A DNA stretch of 22,654 bases from Caryophanales bacterium (GCA_021621525.1 JAJVUU010000027.1:1-22654), one strand, 5' to 3'; shown: positions 13,181 through 21,061, numbered from the stretch's first letter. A program made the numbers and translations. Notes: generated from the sequence alone by a model not told the origin.

Positions 13181-15163
13181 TTATTTTCCCTTCTTGAGAT
13201 ATTTCGGCTTGTAGAACATCATGGAGATGGCAACAAGGACACAGATGATCATGACGCCGGTATCCGATAACCCGGATACGATCATGGCGAATTTTCCAAG
13301 AACGCCTGTGAGAACAAGGGCCATGAAGAGCACCTTGAGAAGGATGGACAGGGCGATGACGGTCTTCGCGACATTCATCGTCTTTCGGGAAAGGTGCCTG
13401 GCTTCGGCGACTTTGCTTAAGTCGTCATCCATGATGACGACATCGCTTGCTTCGATGGCTGCATCGCTTCCCAAGGCACCCATGGCAATGCCGATGTTGG
13501 CAGCAAGGATACTTGGTGAATCGTTGATACCATCACCGACATAGCATACCTTTCCTTTGGAATGGCTGGCGTCTTCGACGACCTTGAGCTTCTGGTCGGG
13601 AAGAAGCTCGCCTTCCGCTTGGTCGAGATCAAGCAGTTTTCCGACGGCGGAAGCAATTTTCTTGTCGTCTCCGGAGAGCATGATGGCCTTCTGATAGCCC
13701 TCCTTCTTGAGATGGCTGATGACCTCTTTGGCTTCGTCCTTGACCTGGTCGGCGACGATGAATGCTTCCAGGAAGTCTCCTTCTGCTTCGCCGAAATAGA
13801 GAACTTTATAAGGTGTATCATCGATATCTTTCATCTTGACACCATATTTTTCCATGAGGCGTAAGTTTCCGATGACGTAAGTCTTTCCAAAGATGACACC
13901 TTTTATTCCATAACCAGGAATGTTTTCAAAGTCAGTGACTTCATAAAGCTCTGAATGACAAGAATCCACCAATACTTTTCCAAGCGGATGTGTGGACTTT
14001 GATTCCAAGGAAGCGGCGATTCTAAGGTTTTCTTCGCTTGGAACATTGACTAATGCGAAGGTTCCTTTCGTCAGAGTTCCGGTCTTGTCGAACATGATGT
14101 TCTTACTGCTTGCCATGTCTTCCAAGGCGACGGAACCTTTGATGAGGATGCCGAGCTTAGAGGCGGAACCGATGGCTGCAAAGAAGGTGATAGGAACGGC
14201 GATGACAAGAGAACACGGACAGGAGATGAGAAGGATGGAAAGAGCTCTGAAGAGATAGTCTTTTCCTCCTTCGGCCCATGACCATCCGGACAGACCGAAA
14301 CCGATGATGAAGACAAGGGTGGCTGCCAGGATGACAATCGGTGTATATATTTTTGCGAATTTTGTGATGAATTTTTCGGCTTTGGCTTTCTTTTCCTGCT
14401 GATTCTCGACGAGATCCATAATCTTGGAAAGCGTGGAATCCTTGAATTCCTTGCCAACTTCGATGACAATCACGGAATTGAGGTTGATACTTCCTGAATA
14501 GACAGATTCGCCTTCATGGACTTCCTTAGGCAGGGATTCGCCGTTGATGCTTGAAAGATCGACGGAGGAAAAACCTTTGACGATTTTTCCGTCTACCGGA
14601 ATCTTTTCTCCGGGCTTGATTTCGATTTTGTCGCCTACCTTCAGATCTTCCGGCTGCTTTTCGACGATATTGCCGTCTGCATCCAGGAAATGGGCATATA
14701 AGGGCATCGTGTTGACGAGATTCTTGATGGATTTCTTGGATTTGCTTGTGGCGAAGTCTTCCAGTGCCTCTCCGATGATGGAGAAGAGGATGACGAACAG
14801 TGCCTCTGGGAAGGAATTGATGGCATAGGCACCTGCCGTGGCGATGATCATCAATGTATTTTCGTTGATGAGGTTTCCTTCCTTGATTTCTTCGATGCTT
14901 TCTTTTCCGGTGAAGAAGAGGAGCGGAAGATAACCTATAGTATATAGGATGAAGGAGTAGAAGGAGAGTGAAGTATAGAAACTGCTGTCTGAGAACAGGT
15001 TCCAGGTGATATCGTCGAACTGAGGGTCGACCTTGTTCAGAATGAAGGCGACGACCAGGCAGATGACACCATAGATCAATAGGATGATGTTTCTTCTTTG
15101 TTCTTTCTTTTCGTCTTCTTCATCTTCGTCCATTTCTTCGGAACAATGCTTGCAATCACTCAT
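13181..15163 (-). CDS. P1B-2 type zinc/cadmium/lead-exporting ATPase
   Basis: A 660-residue ZntA/CadA-like membrane pump that exports divalent soft metals using ATP. The membrane metal site is C315-P316-C317 in SCPCSLVIAVP. The C-terminal helices keep the P1B-2 lysine (LLKVLFMA) and aspartate (LSDTGVM) that match K693 and D714 of ZntA. The phosphorylated residue is D359 in FDKTGTLTKG. STHPLGK is the HP nucleotide-binding motif and GDGINDSP the hinge motif. The actuator loop reads NGES instead of TGES. There is no full N-terminal metal-binding domain, only an 18-residue acidic head with CKHC. An ATG at 15181 would add six residues but lies inside the operator; the ATG at 15163 has a perfect AAGGAGG eight bases upstream. 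Control: promoter and operator at 15179-15226. Confidence 0.94.
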   Translation of the reverse strand: MSDCKHCSEEMDEDEEDEKKEQRRNIILLIYGVICLVVAFILNKVDPQFDDITWNLFSDSSFYTSLSFYSFILYTIGYLPLLFFTGKESIEEIKEGNLINENTLMIIATAGAYAINSFPEALFVILFSIIGEALEDFATSKSKKSIKNLVNTMPLYAHFLDADGNIVEKQPEDLKVGDKIEIKPGEKIPVDGKIVKGFSSVDLSSINGESLPKEVHEGESVYSGSINLNSVIVIEVGKEFKDSTLSKIMDLVENQQEKKAKAEKFITKFAKIYTPIVILAATLVFIIGFGLSGWSWAEGGKDYLFRALSILLISCPCSLVIAVPITFFAAIGSASKLGILIKGSVALEDMASSKNIMFDKTGTLTKGTFALVNVPSEENLRIAASLESKSTHPLGKVLVDSCHSELYEVTDFENIPGYGIKGVIFGKTYVIGNLRLMEKYGVKMKDIDDTPYKVLYFGEAEGDFLEAFIVADQVKDEAKEVISHLKKEGYQKAIMLSGDDKKIASAVGKLLDLDQAEGELLPDQKLKVVEDASHSKGKVCYVGDGINDSPSILAANIGIAMGALGSDAAIEASDVVIMDDDLSKVAEARHLSRKTMNVAKTVIALSILLKVLFMALVLTGVLGKFAMIVSGLSDTGVMIICVLVAISMMFYKPKYLKKGK

Positions 15164-15178
15164 GGTTGAATCCTCCTT

Positions 15179-15200
15179 CATATGAATGGATGTTCATATG
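15179..15200. promoter_or_regulatory. SmtB/CzrA-type operator of the efflux ATPase
   Basis: CATATGAA (15179-15186) and TTCATATG (15193-15200) are perfect inverted repeats with a 6-bp spacer, TGGATG. This is the classic imperfect 12-2-12 operator shape of zinc-sensing ArsR-family repressors. It overlaps the -10 box by 3 bp, covers the predicted transcription start and ends 16 bp before the ATPase start codon, so bound repressor would block initiation. Confidence 0.88.
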
Positions 15201-15226
15201 ATAAATCAATCATATCTATATTTCAA
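15198..15226 (-). promoter_or_regulatory. Promoter of the efflux ATPase
   Basis: On the minus strand TTGAAA (15221-15226) and TATCAT (15198-15203) are separated by exactly 17 bp. The predicted start is near 15191, inside the operator. The transcript would have a short leader of about 28 bases carrying the AAGGAGG site. Confidence 0.82.
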
Positions 15227-15368
15227 GCCTTTTGATTGTTTTTGTTTCATTTTTGCCGAAAAATGCTGATTTGGATTTTTTTGATTGCTTTCTTATGAGT
15301 CCGAAAAAATCAAATTCTGCCTGTCGGAAAAAGAATGATTTTTCAATCTGGTTTGGTAAAATAGTCAT
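15216..15368 (-). CDS. Possible small protein upstream of the efflux ATPase
   Basis: A 50-codon ORF starting MTILPNQIEKSFFFRQ and ending KTIKRLEI, basic and Phe-rich, with no family I recognise. Its start has a well-placed AAAGGAG eight bases upstream. GAATCACC, lying between that site and the start codon (15370-15377 on the plus strand), pairs with GGTGATTC 34 bases further upstream, so the site could be held in a hairpin. The ORF ends 3 bp before the ATPase -35 box. It could be a small regulatory peptide, a gene remnant or chance. No clear promoter was found for it. Confidence 0.3.
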   Translation of the reverse strand: MTILPNQIEKSFFFRQAEFDFFGLIRKQSKKSKSAFFGKNETKTIKRLEI

Positions 15369-15424
15369 CGGTGATTCTCCTTTGAATGTTATGGACAAAA
15401 CAATGAAAGCCGAATCACCTTTTT
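15357..15424 (+). ncRNA. Possible short plus-strand RNA with terminator hairpin
   Basis: TGGTAAAAT at 15354-15362 is an extended -10 box that would start transcription near 15369. GGTGATTC (15370-15377) then pairs with GAATCACC (15412-15419), followed by TTTTT (15420-15424). Partial pairing also occurs inside the loop. This would give a 55-base RNA that is nearly all hairpin. No -35 box is seen. The same inverted repeat can be read on the other strand as a hairpin near the start of the small ORF, so only one reading may be real. Confidence 0.22.
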
Positions 15425-15586
15425 GTTTGCTTGATGTTTTTCTTTTCCTGTTATTGCCTGGTGGCTGTCAGTACTTTGTCTATTTAAATTATAATGAAGG
15501 AAAAGCCGTCAATAAGCACTGCTCTATCTGTTGAAATCAACATAAAAGATGCTTTTTCCATAGACTTTGAAAAGTTAGTCATATTT

Positions 15587-15640
15587 AAGCGATGTTTTTA
15601 TAAAAATAAATAAGTAATCGCTTCCTAAAAAGGATATAAT
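15587..15640 (+). promoter_or_regulatory. nifJ promoter region with inverted repeat
   Basis: TATAAT at 15635-15640 is a perfect -10 box, 32 bp before the nifJ start codon. No good -35 is present. In that position lies the right arm of a 7-bp inverted repeat, AAGCGAT (15587-15593) and ATCGCTT (15617-15623), 23 bp apart. A regulator binding this repeat could activate or block the promoter. The -10 call is stronger than the operator call. Confidence 0.5.
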
Positions 15641-15672
15641 AGTTCGTGAGAAATCTTAATTGGAGGAAGTCT

Positions 15673-18600
15673 ATGGAAAAAGAGAAATTCTCAATGAAGT
15701 CAGTAGATGGTAACACTGCTGCTGCTTTAGGTTCTTACAAGTTTACTGAAGTTGCTGCTATTTACCCGATTACTCCTTCCAGCCCTATGGCTGAACATGT
15801 CGATGAATATGCTGCTGCCGGAATGAAGAATGCTTTTGGCGATATCGTCAAGGTCATGGAAATGCAGTCTGAAGCCGGTGCTTCCGGTGCGGTTCACGGT
15901 GCTGCATCCGGTGGAGCCTTGGCTACGACCTATACGGCATCCCAGGGTCTCCTTCTCATGATTCCGAACATTTATAAATGGGTCGGTGAGGAGCTTCCGA
16001 TTGTCTTGCATTGCGCCGCTCGTTCTTTGGCCAGCCGTTCTTTGTCAATCTTCGGTGACCATGGTGACGTCTATGCCGTAAGACAGACTGGTGCCTGCAT
16101 GATCTGCTCTCAGTCTGTTCAGGATGTTGCCGATCTTTCCCCGCTTGCACACCTTGTTGCTATCAAAGGTTCTACTCCGGTCATCCATTTCTTCGATGGC
16201 TTCAGAACCTCTCATGAAATTCAGAATGTTGAATTCGTCAATGACGACTTCTGGAAGTCTTTGCTTGATGAAGAAGCAGTCAAAGCCTTCAAGAAGAGAG
16301 CCCTCAATCCGCATGGACATGCTGTGACCAAGGGTGGTGCCGAAAATGACGATATCACCTTCCAGGGAAGAGAAGCACAGAACATCCACGAAGAAGAAAT
16401 CGTCGATGTTGCCTGTGAATATTTCCAGAAGGTCAGCGATGCCACTGGCAGAAACTATGCTCCGTTCGTCTATTATGGTGATCCGGAAGCTACCAGAGTC
16501 ATCATTGCCATGGGTTCCGTCACGGAAACCTGCACTGAAGTCGTCGATGATCTTCTTGCCAAAGGTGAGAAGGTCGGTGTCCTCAAGGTCTACCTCTATC
16601 GTCCGTTCTCTGCCAAGCATCTTCTTGCCAGTCTTCCGAAGACCGTCAAGACCCTTGCTGTCCTTGACAGAACCAAGGAACCTGGATCTATCGGCGAACC
16701 GCTTTATCTTGATGTTCTTGCTGCTCTCAAGCAGGGCAATAGAAATGACATCAAGGTCCTCGGTGGCCGTTATGGTGTCTCTTCCAAGGATACTGCTCCG
16801 AAGCATATCAAGGGTGTCTTTGATTTCATGAATGCCGAAAAGACTTGGACAGGCTTCACCATCGGTATCGATGATGATGTCACCAATCTTTCTATCCCGG
16901 CTGATGAAAACTATCAGATCAAGCATGATTATACTTCCTGCCTGTTCTATGGATTGGGCTCTGATGGTACTGTCGGTGCCAACAAGTCTTCCATCAAGAT
17001 TATCGGTGATGAGACACATCAGTATGCCCAGGCTTACTTCGCATATGACTCCAGAAAGTCTGGTGGTGTCACAAGATCCCATCTTAGATTCGGTAAGACC
17101 CCGATTCATTCCACATATTATGTCGAGAATGCTGACTTCGTCTCTTGCTCCGTTGACTCCTATATCTTCAAGTATGATATGGTTGCCAACCTTAAGGATG
17201 GTGGAACCTTCCTTCTCAACACCAATATGACGGATGAACAGCTCATCAATGCCATGCCGAACCGTATGAAGAAGCAGCTTGCCATGAAGCATGCCAAGGT
17301 CTTCGTCATCGATGCCAACAAGATTGCTCTTGAAATCGGTATGGGTCCGCATACCAACACCATTCTTCAGTCTGCCTTCTTCTATCTGAACCAGCAGATC
17401 ATGCCTTATGATGAGGCCAATGAATGGATGAAGAAGTTCGCCGCCAAGACCTATGCAAAGAAAGGTCAGGATGTCGTCGAACTTAACTATAAGGCCATCG
17501 ATTCCGGAACTCAGGGCCTCAGAGAAGTCGCTGTCAATCCGGATTGGGCTGATTTGACCGTCAATTCCACCATCAAGCCTACCGGCGATGATTATTGGGA
17601 TTCCTATATTGCCATCATCAACAACCTGGATGGCTATGATCTTCCGGTCTCCACTTTCCGTAAGTGGGAATTGGAAGATGGCACGATGCTCCCGAACGTA
17701 ACCTTCAAGGAAAAGAGAGCCAATGCTGCCCGTGTTCCGCATTGGGACAAGGAAAACTGCATCCAGTGCAACCAGTGCGCCTTCGTCTGTCCGCATGCTA
17801 CACTCCGTGCCTTCTTGCTTGATGATGAAGATATCGCCAAGCTTCCGGAAGAAGAAAGAGCTGATGTCTTACCGGCAATGGGTGGCCCGAATGTCAAGGG
17901 ACTCAAGTTCCGTATTCAGGTCTCTCCGATGAACTGCGTTGGATGCTCGCTTTGCGTCAACCAGTGCCCTGGCAAGATGACTCCGAAGAAGGATGAAGCC
18001 GGAAATGTCATCAAGGATGCAAACGGCAGGCCTGTCATGGAAGCCCATAAGGCTCTCAAGATGGTTGATGCGAAGACTGAATTCCATCATGAACCTGCTG
18101 CTGATGTCTTATACAAGCAGATTGAACCGAAGACCGGTTTCTTCCCTGCCGGAACTTTGAAGGAAGTTGCCTTCTATAAGCCGTATCAGGAAGTTTCCGG
18201 AGCCTGTGCAGGATGCGGTGAAACTCCGTATTATCGTCTTGCCTCCCAGCTCTTCGGACCTGATATGTTGATTGCCAATGCTACTGGCTGCTCCTCCATT
18301 TACAACGGCTCTACGCCGATGACTCCGTTCATCACCAACAGCAAGGGTGAAGGTCCGGCCTGGGCTAACTCCTTGTTCGAAGACAATGCGGAATATGGCT
18401 ATGGTATGAGACTTGCAACCGATCAGAAACTGAATCGTATCTGCAATATCATCCTTGATAACCAGGATCAGGTTGAACCTGAACTCAAGGAAGTCCTGAC
18501 GGATTATCTCAACAACATCAAGAACAAGAGCCACGTCAGAGAAATCCTGCCGAAGCTTGTCCACCTTGTCGAAGAATCCAAGAACGAAGGCATCAAAGCC

Positions 18601-19293
18601 TTGCTGCCTCTCAAGAATGATCTTCTTGACAAGTCCATCTGGATCGTCGGCGGTGATGGCTGGGCCTATGATATCGGCTTCGGTGGCCTTGATCATGTCA
18701 TTGCTTCCGAAGATGATGTCAACATCCTTGTCCTCGATACCGAAGTCTATTCCAACACCGGTGGTCAGGCCTCTAAGTCTTCTCAGACCGGTCAGATTGC
18801 CAAGTTCGCTGCTTCCGGTAAGAAGACTGCCAAGAAGAACCTCGGCCTCATCGCCATGGCCTATGACCATGTCTATGTTGCTTCCATCGCTCTCGGTGCA
18901 GATCCGGCATTTGCCATCAAGGCCATGAGAGAAGCTGAATCCTACAACGGTCCGTCCCTCATCATGTGCTATTGCCCGTGCCAGGAACAGGGTATCCGTG
19001 GCGGATTAGGCAACTCCATGCTTCAGGAGAAGCTTGCCGTCGAGTGTGGTTACTTCCTCACCTATACCTTCGATCCGAGACTTGCCGAACAGGGCAAGGC
19101 TCCGCTTACCCTCGGTACGAAGTCCAAGAATCCTGATTTCACCAAGATCAAGGACTTCTTGCTTACCTCTACTCGTTATTCTCAGCTTCCGAGAGTCAAT
19201 CCGGAACATGCCGAAGAACTCTTCGCCAAGAATGCCAAGTATGCTGAACAGAGATATAAGGATATTCTCCGTTTCGGCGGCTTAGACAAGTAA
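15673..19293 (+). CDS. nifJ: Pyruvate:ferredoxin (flavodoxin) oxidoreductase
   Basis: A 1206-residue single-chain PFOR that converts pyruvate and CoA to acetyl-CoA, CO2 and reduced ferredoxin in anaerobes. The N-terminal domain has YPITPSSPMAEHVDEYAA near residue 35, binding pyruvate and TPP. The EKR domain is around residue 670-690 (VTFKEKRANAARVPHW). Two [4Fe-4S] sites follow: CIQCNQCAFVCPHA starting at C696 and CVGCSLCVNQCPGK starting at C755. The C-terminal TPP domain has ACAGCGETPYY, GDGWAYDIGFGG from G994 and a later CYCPC that supplies cysteines for the proximal cluster. An in-frame ATG 27 bp upstream lacks a site; the ATG at 15673 has TGGAGGA. Its codons are strongly biased, as expected for a highly expressed gene. 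It is monocistronic, ending at 19302-19338. Confidence 0.97.
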   Translation: MEKEKFSMKSVDGNTAAALGSYKFTEVAAIYPITPSSPMAEHVDEYAAAGMKNAFGDIVKVMEMQSEAGASGAVHGAASGGALATTYTASQGLLLMIPNIYKWVGEELPIVLHCAARSLASRSLSIFGDHGDVYAVRQTGACMICSQSVQDVADLSPLAHLVAIKGSTPVIHFFDGFRTSHEIQNVEFVNDDFWKSLLDEEAVKAFKKRALNPHGHAVTKGGAENDDITFQGREAQNIHEEEIVDVACEYFQKVSDATGRNYAPFVYYGDPEATRVIIAMGSVTETCTEVVDDLLAKGEKVGVLKVYLYRPFSAKHLLASLPKTVKTLAVLDRTKEPGSIGEPLYLDVLAALKQGNRNDIKVLGGRYGVSSKDTAPKHIKGVFDFMNAEKTWTGFTIGIDDDVTNLSIPADENYQIKHDYTSCLFYGLGSDGTVGANKSSIKIIGDETHQYAQAYFAYDSRKSGGVTRSHLRFGKTPIHSTYYVENADFVSCSVDSYIFKYDMVANLKDGGTFLLNTNMTDEQLINAMPNRMKKQLAMKHAKVFVIDANKIALEIGMGPHTNTILQSAFFYLNQQIMPYDEANEWMKKFAAKTYAKKGQDVVELNYKAIDSGTQGLREVAVNPDWADLTVNSTIKPTGDDYWDSYIAIINNLDGYDLPVSTFRKWELEDGTMLPNVTFKEKRANAARVPHWDKENCIQCNQCAFVCPHATLRAFLLDDEDIAKLPEEERADVLPAMGGPNVKGLKFRIQVSPMNCVGCSLCVNQCPGKMTPKKDEAGNVIKDANGRPVMEAHKALKMVDAKTEFHHEPAADVLYKQIEPKTGFFPAGTLKEVAFYKPYQEVSGACAGCGETPYYRLASQLFGPDMLIANATGCSSIYNGSTPMTPFITNSKGEGPAWANSLFEDNAEYGYGMRLATDQKLNRICNIILDNQDQVEPELKEVLTDYLNNIKNKSHVREILPKLVHLVEESKNEGIKALLPLKNDLLDKSIWIVGGDGWAYDIGFGGLDHVIASEDDVNILVLDTEVYSNTGGQASKSSQTGQIAKFAASGKKTAKKNLGLIAMAYDHVYVASIALGADPAFAIKAMREAESYNGPSLIMCYCPCQEQGIRGGLGNSMLQEKLAVECGYFLTYTFDPRLAEQGKAPLTLGTKSKNPDFTKIKDFLLTSTRYSQLPRVNPEHAEELFAKNAKYAEQRYKDILRFGGLDK

Positions 19294-19301
19294 GCTCAAT
19301 T

Positions 19302-19338
19302 AAAAAGGTGTCAGCCTGTCATGGGTTGGCACCTTTTT
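19302..19338 (+). terminator. nifJ terminator
   Basis: GGTGTCAGCC (19307-19316) pairs with GGTTGGCACC (19324-19333) using two G-U pairs. It is flanked by AAAAA and TTTTT, which extend the stem and supply the U tract. It begins 8 bp past the stop codon and may also work on the other strand. Confidence 0.88.
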
Positions 19339-19401
19339 GTTCTACCGAAAATCGGCTCGGATTCTTCCAAAAACGAAGAAAAACGGCTTTTACTAGTTTG
19401 G

Positions 19402-19575
19402 GGAAACATATCTACACCCCCAATGTCTTGTACAGGTAACTCGTATGCACACTCGGCTTTGCGGAAACATATCAACTGGATCAAAAAAATAAAAAAGTTT
19501 AAGAACACAAAGCAAATATTTAAATCTGTGGTATAAAAAGTTAGACGGTATCGCATGATCTGTGGGGGTATAGAT
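19402..19575. repeat. Spacer block with direct and inverted repeats
   Basis: GGAAACATATC occurs twice in direct orientation at 19402-19412 and 19463-19473, 61 bp apart. ATCTACACCCCCA (19410-19422) is matched 12 of 13 in inverted orientation by TGGGGGTATAGAT (19563-19575), bounding 166 bp. A perfect 10-bp palindrome, ATAGATCTAT, lies at the right end (19570-19579). The pattern could be a small non-autonomous mobile element or a degraded insertion. No transposase is present and no target-site duplication was recognised. Confidence 0.35.
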
Positions 19576-19593
19576 CTATGTCTTAGACTAACA

Positions 19594-19631
19594 AATTCAC
19601 GAAAATACTAAAAATAGTAAAAATGTGAATT
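19594..19631. repeat. 38-bp palindrome, copy 1 (upstream of the AAA ATPase)
   Basis: The layout is AATTCAC (19594-19600), 5 bases, TACTA (19606-19610), AAAA, TAGTA (19615-19619), 5 bases, GTGAATT (19625-19631). Outer and inner arms are perfect; the 5-base segments between them (GAAAA and AAAAT) do not pair. It covers the -35 area of the ATPase promoter. A second copy with identical spacing lies right behind the gene at 20911-20948. Confidence 0.9.
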
Positions 19632-19634
19632 GCA

Positions 19635-19643
19635 TGGTATAAT
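19635..19643 (+). promoter_or_regulatory. Extended -10 promoter of the AAA ATPase gene
   Basis: TGGTATAAT is a consensus extended -10 element. It lies 3 bp after the 38-bp palindrome, and the -35 position (TAGTAA) falls in that palindrome. The predicted transcript starts near 19650 and has an AAGGAG ribosome binding site. Confidence 0.7.
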
Positions 19644-19667
19644 ATCAGAAGAAAAGGAGAGGGTTGC

Positions 19668-20912
19668 ATGATTTTCCAAAGGCATATTCTTCCGATTGTA
19701 AAGCGGAGTCTTGACGAATATCCGATTACTTTGGTTACGGGGGCGCGACAAGTCGGAAAGACGACATTGGTGAGTGTTATCGAAAAAGAGAACGGCTATG
19801 GATATCTGTCTTTCGATGATACCGAATTGCTCGCTTCGGCAAAAGGAGATCCGAAGAAATTCATTGCTGATCACCCAGCACCGATCATTTTCGATGAGGT
19901 TCAGAAGGCAAAGGAATTGTTTCCGGAGATAGAGGCTGTCGTAAATAAGGTCAGGAGAGAAAAAGGCTCTCAGGTTGCAAATGGGATGTATATCCTTACC
20001 GGATCGCAGAAATTCCATTTGATGAAGGAAGTCAGTGAATCGATGTCCGGTAGAGTCTCCATTATCGAAATGCCGCCTCTCAGCCAGGCGGAAATCAGAG
20101 ATTGGTCAGAACCCGTTTTTTCCGTGGATAATGAGACACTGTTCGATCGTTCGGAAAAACGGGCTTTGAGTGATGATGATCTATATCAATCCATCGTTCG
20201 CGGGTTTTATCCTGCCCGTTGGGAAATCGAAGGGAAACCGATTGAGAATTATTTCTCGAATTATGTGAAAACCTATTTAGACAGGGATGTTTCTCAATTG
20301 ATTGCTTTGAGGGACAAAGTCAAATTCGAGAATCTGCTTCGTGTTCTGGCCTCATTGACGGGACAGGAATTCATTCCGGACAATATCGCTAAGACAATCG
20401 GCGTTGACAAAAACACCGTCAAGGCTTGGACGGATATCGCCGTTGCGGGCGATATCGTGACTTTGCTTTCGCCTTATTATGAAAATTCGATCAACAAGAG
20501 AATCGTAAAGCGCCATAAGCTATATTTCAATGATACGGGGCTTGCCTGTTATCTTCTGGGAATCGATTCGGCGAAATCACTTCGTCTTTCTTCCTTCAAA
20601 GGGCATTTGGTTGAAACCTATATTCACAATGAAATCAGGAAATCCTATCTGAACAATGGATTGGAAGATAAAAACATGTTCTTCTATCGGGACAGTAACC
20701 AAAATGAAATCGATCTGATTTTGCTTAGAGACGGCAGATTGGACCTTATCGAATGCAAATCCGGAAAATCTTTTTCATCGGAAAACGTCAAGTCGTTTTC
20801 CCAGTTGAAGAATACTTCCTTTGAACTAAAAGGTCAGTGTATTGTCTGTACTAGTGATGATCCATACCGGATTTCTTCGAATGTTTACGCTTTTCCTATC
20901 CGCTGCCTGTAA
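19668..20912 (+). CDS. AAA-type ATPase with DUF4143 C-terminal region
   Basis: A 414-residue protein of the ATPase/DUF4143 family, widespread in gut bacteria, often multicopy and of unknown role. The N-terminal AAA module has Walker A GARQVGKTT (residues 25-33), a Walker B region PIIFDEVQK and the sensor-like ILTGSQKF, with SGRVSIIEMPPLSQAEI after it. The middle region (FIPDNIAKTIGVDKNTVKAWTDI) looks like a winged helix. The C-terminal part has NEIDLIL...LIECKSGKS, which resembles a PD-(D/E)XK nuclease core; activity is unproven. No signal peptide or membrane segment. AAGGAG precedes the start by eight or nine bases. It stands alone, with its own extended -10 promoter, and is bracketed by two copies of a 38-bp palindrome; its codon choice is less biased than that of nifJ, suggesting possible transfer. 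Confidence 0.9.
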   Translation: MIFQRHILPIVKRSLDEYPITLVTGARQVGKTTLVSVIEKENGYGYLSFDDTELLASAKGDPKKFIADHPAPIIFDEVQKAKELFPEIEAVVNKVRREKGSQVANGMYILTGSQKFHLMKEVSESMSGRVSIIEMPPLSQAEIRDWSEPVFSVDNETLFDRSEKRALSDDDLYQSIVRGFYPARWEIEGKPIENYFSNYVKTYLDRDVSQLIALRDKVKFENLLRVLASLTGQEFIPDNIAKTIGVDKNTVKAWTDIAVAGDIVTLLSPYYENSINKRIVKRHKLYFNDTGLACYLLGIDSAKSLRLSSFKGHLVETYIHNEIRKSYLNNGLEDKNMFFYRDSNQNEIDLILLRDGRLDLIECKSGKSFSSENVKSFSQLKNTSFELKGQCIVCTSDDPYRISSNVYAFPIRCL

Positions 20913-20948
20913 TTCACAAAAATACTAGAAATAGTATTTTTGTGAGTT
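20911..20948. repeat. 38-bp palindrome, copy 2 (at the AAA ATPase stop codon)
   Basis: AATTCAC (20911-20917), AAAAA, TACTA (20923-20927), GAAA, TAGTA (20932-20936), TTTTT, GTGAGTT (20942-20948). It pairs along its whole length except one mismatch near the outer end, with a GNRA-type loop. It starts inside the stop codon. In RNA it could serve as an AU-rich terminator for the ATPase gene, but its identity in layout to copy 1 suggests more than that. Confidence 0.9.
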
Positions 20949-21061
20949 CGGATAGTCTGATGGATGGTTTTCCCGCGGTCTTCTGTTCTTTCCTGTTTTT
21001 TTGTTTGTGGGTGCGATGATTTTTCTTCGTCGGTATTTTATGATATGTAGGAACAAAATGA

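Larger units (their letters stand above)
15164..15672. other. Intergenic region between the efflux ATPase and nifJ
   Basis: About 510 bp, AT-rich, with no confident protein gene. It contains the ATPase promoter-operator (15179-15226), a doubtful 50-codon minus-strand ORF (15216-15368), a hairpin with a plus-strand T tract (15370-15424), a possible folded segment around GTTGA-AA-TCAAC (15530-15541), and an inverted repeat plus -10 box before nifJ (15587-15640). I see no tRNA, no known riboswitch pattern and no DnaA-box cluster. Confidence 0.6.
19294..19667. other. Repeat-bearing spacer between nifJ and the AAA ATPase
   Basis: A 374-bp gap. It holds the nifJ terminator (19302-19338), a repeat-bearing block (19402-19575), and the palindrome and extended -10 promoter of the AAA ATPase (19594-19643). 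Short open frames on both strands across 19311-19556 have no ribosome binding site and I do not regard them as genes. Confidence 0.6.

Noticed and set aside
15164..15181. An upstream ATG adding six residues to the efflux ATPase.
   Set aside because: It lies within the operator and next to the predicted transcription start; a perfect AAGGAGG falls between it and the ATG at 15163.
19311..19556. Short open frames on both strands (71 and 81 codons) between nifJ and the AAA ATPase.
   Set aside because: They run through the nifJ terminator or repeat block, lack ribosome binding sites and show no domain.
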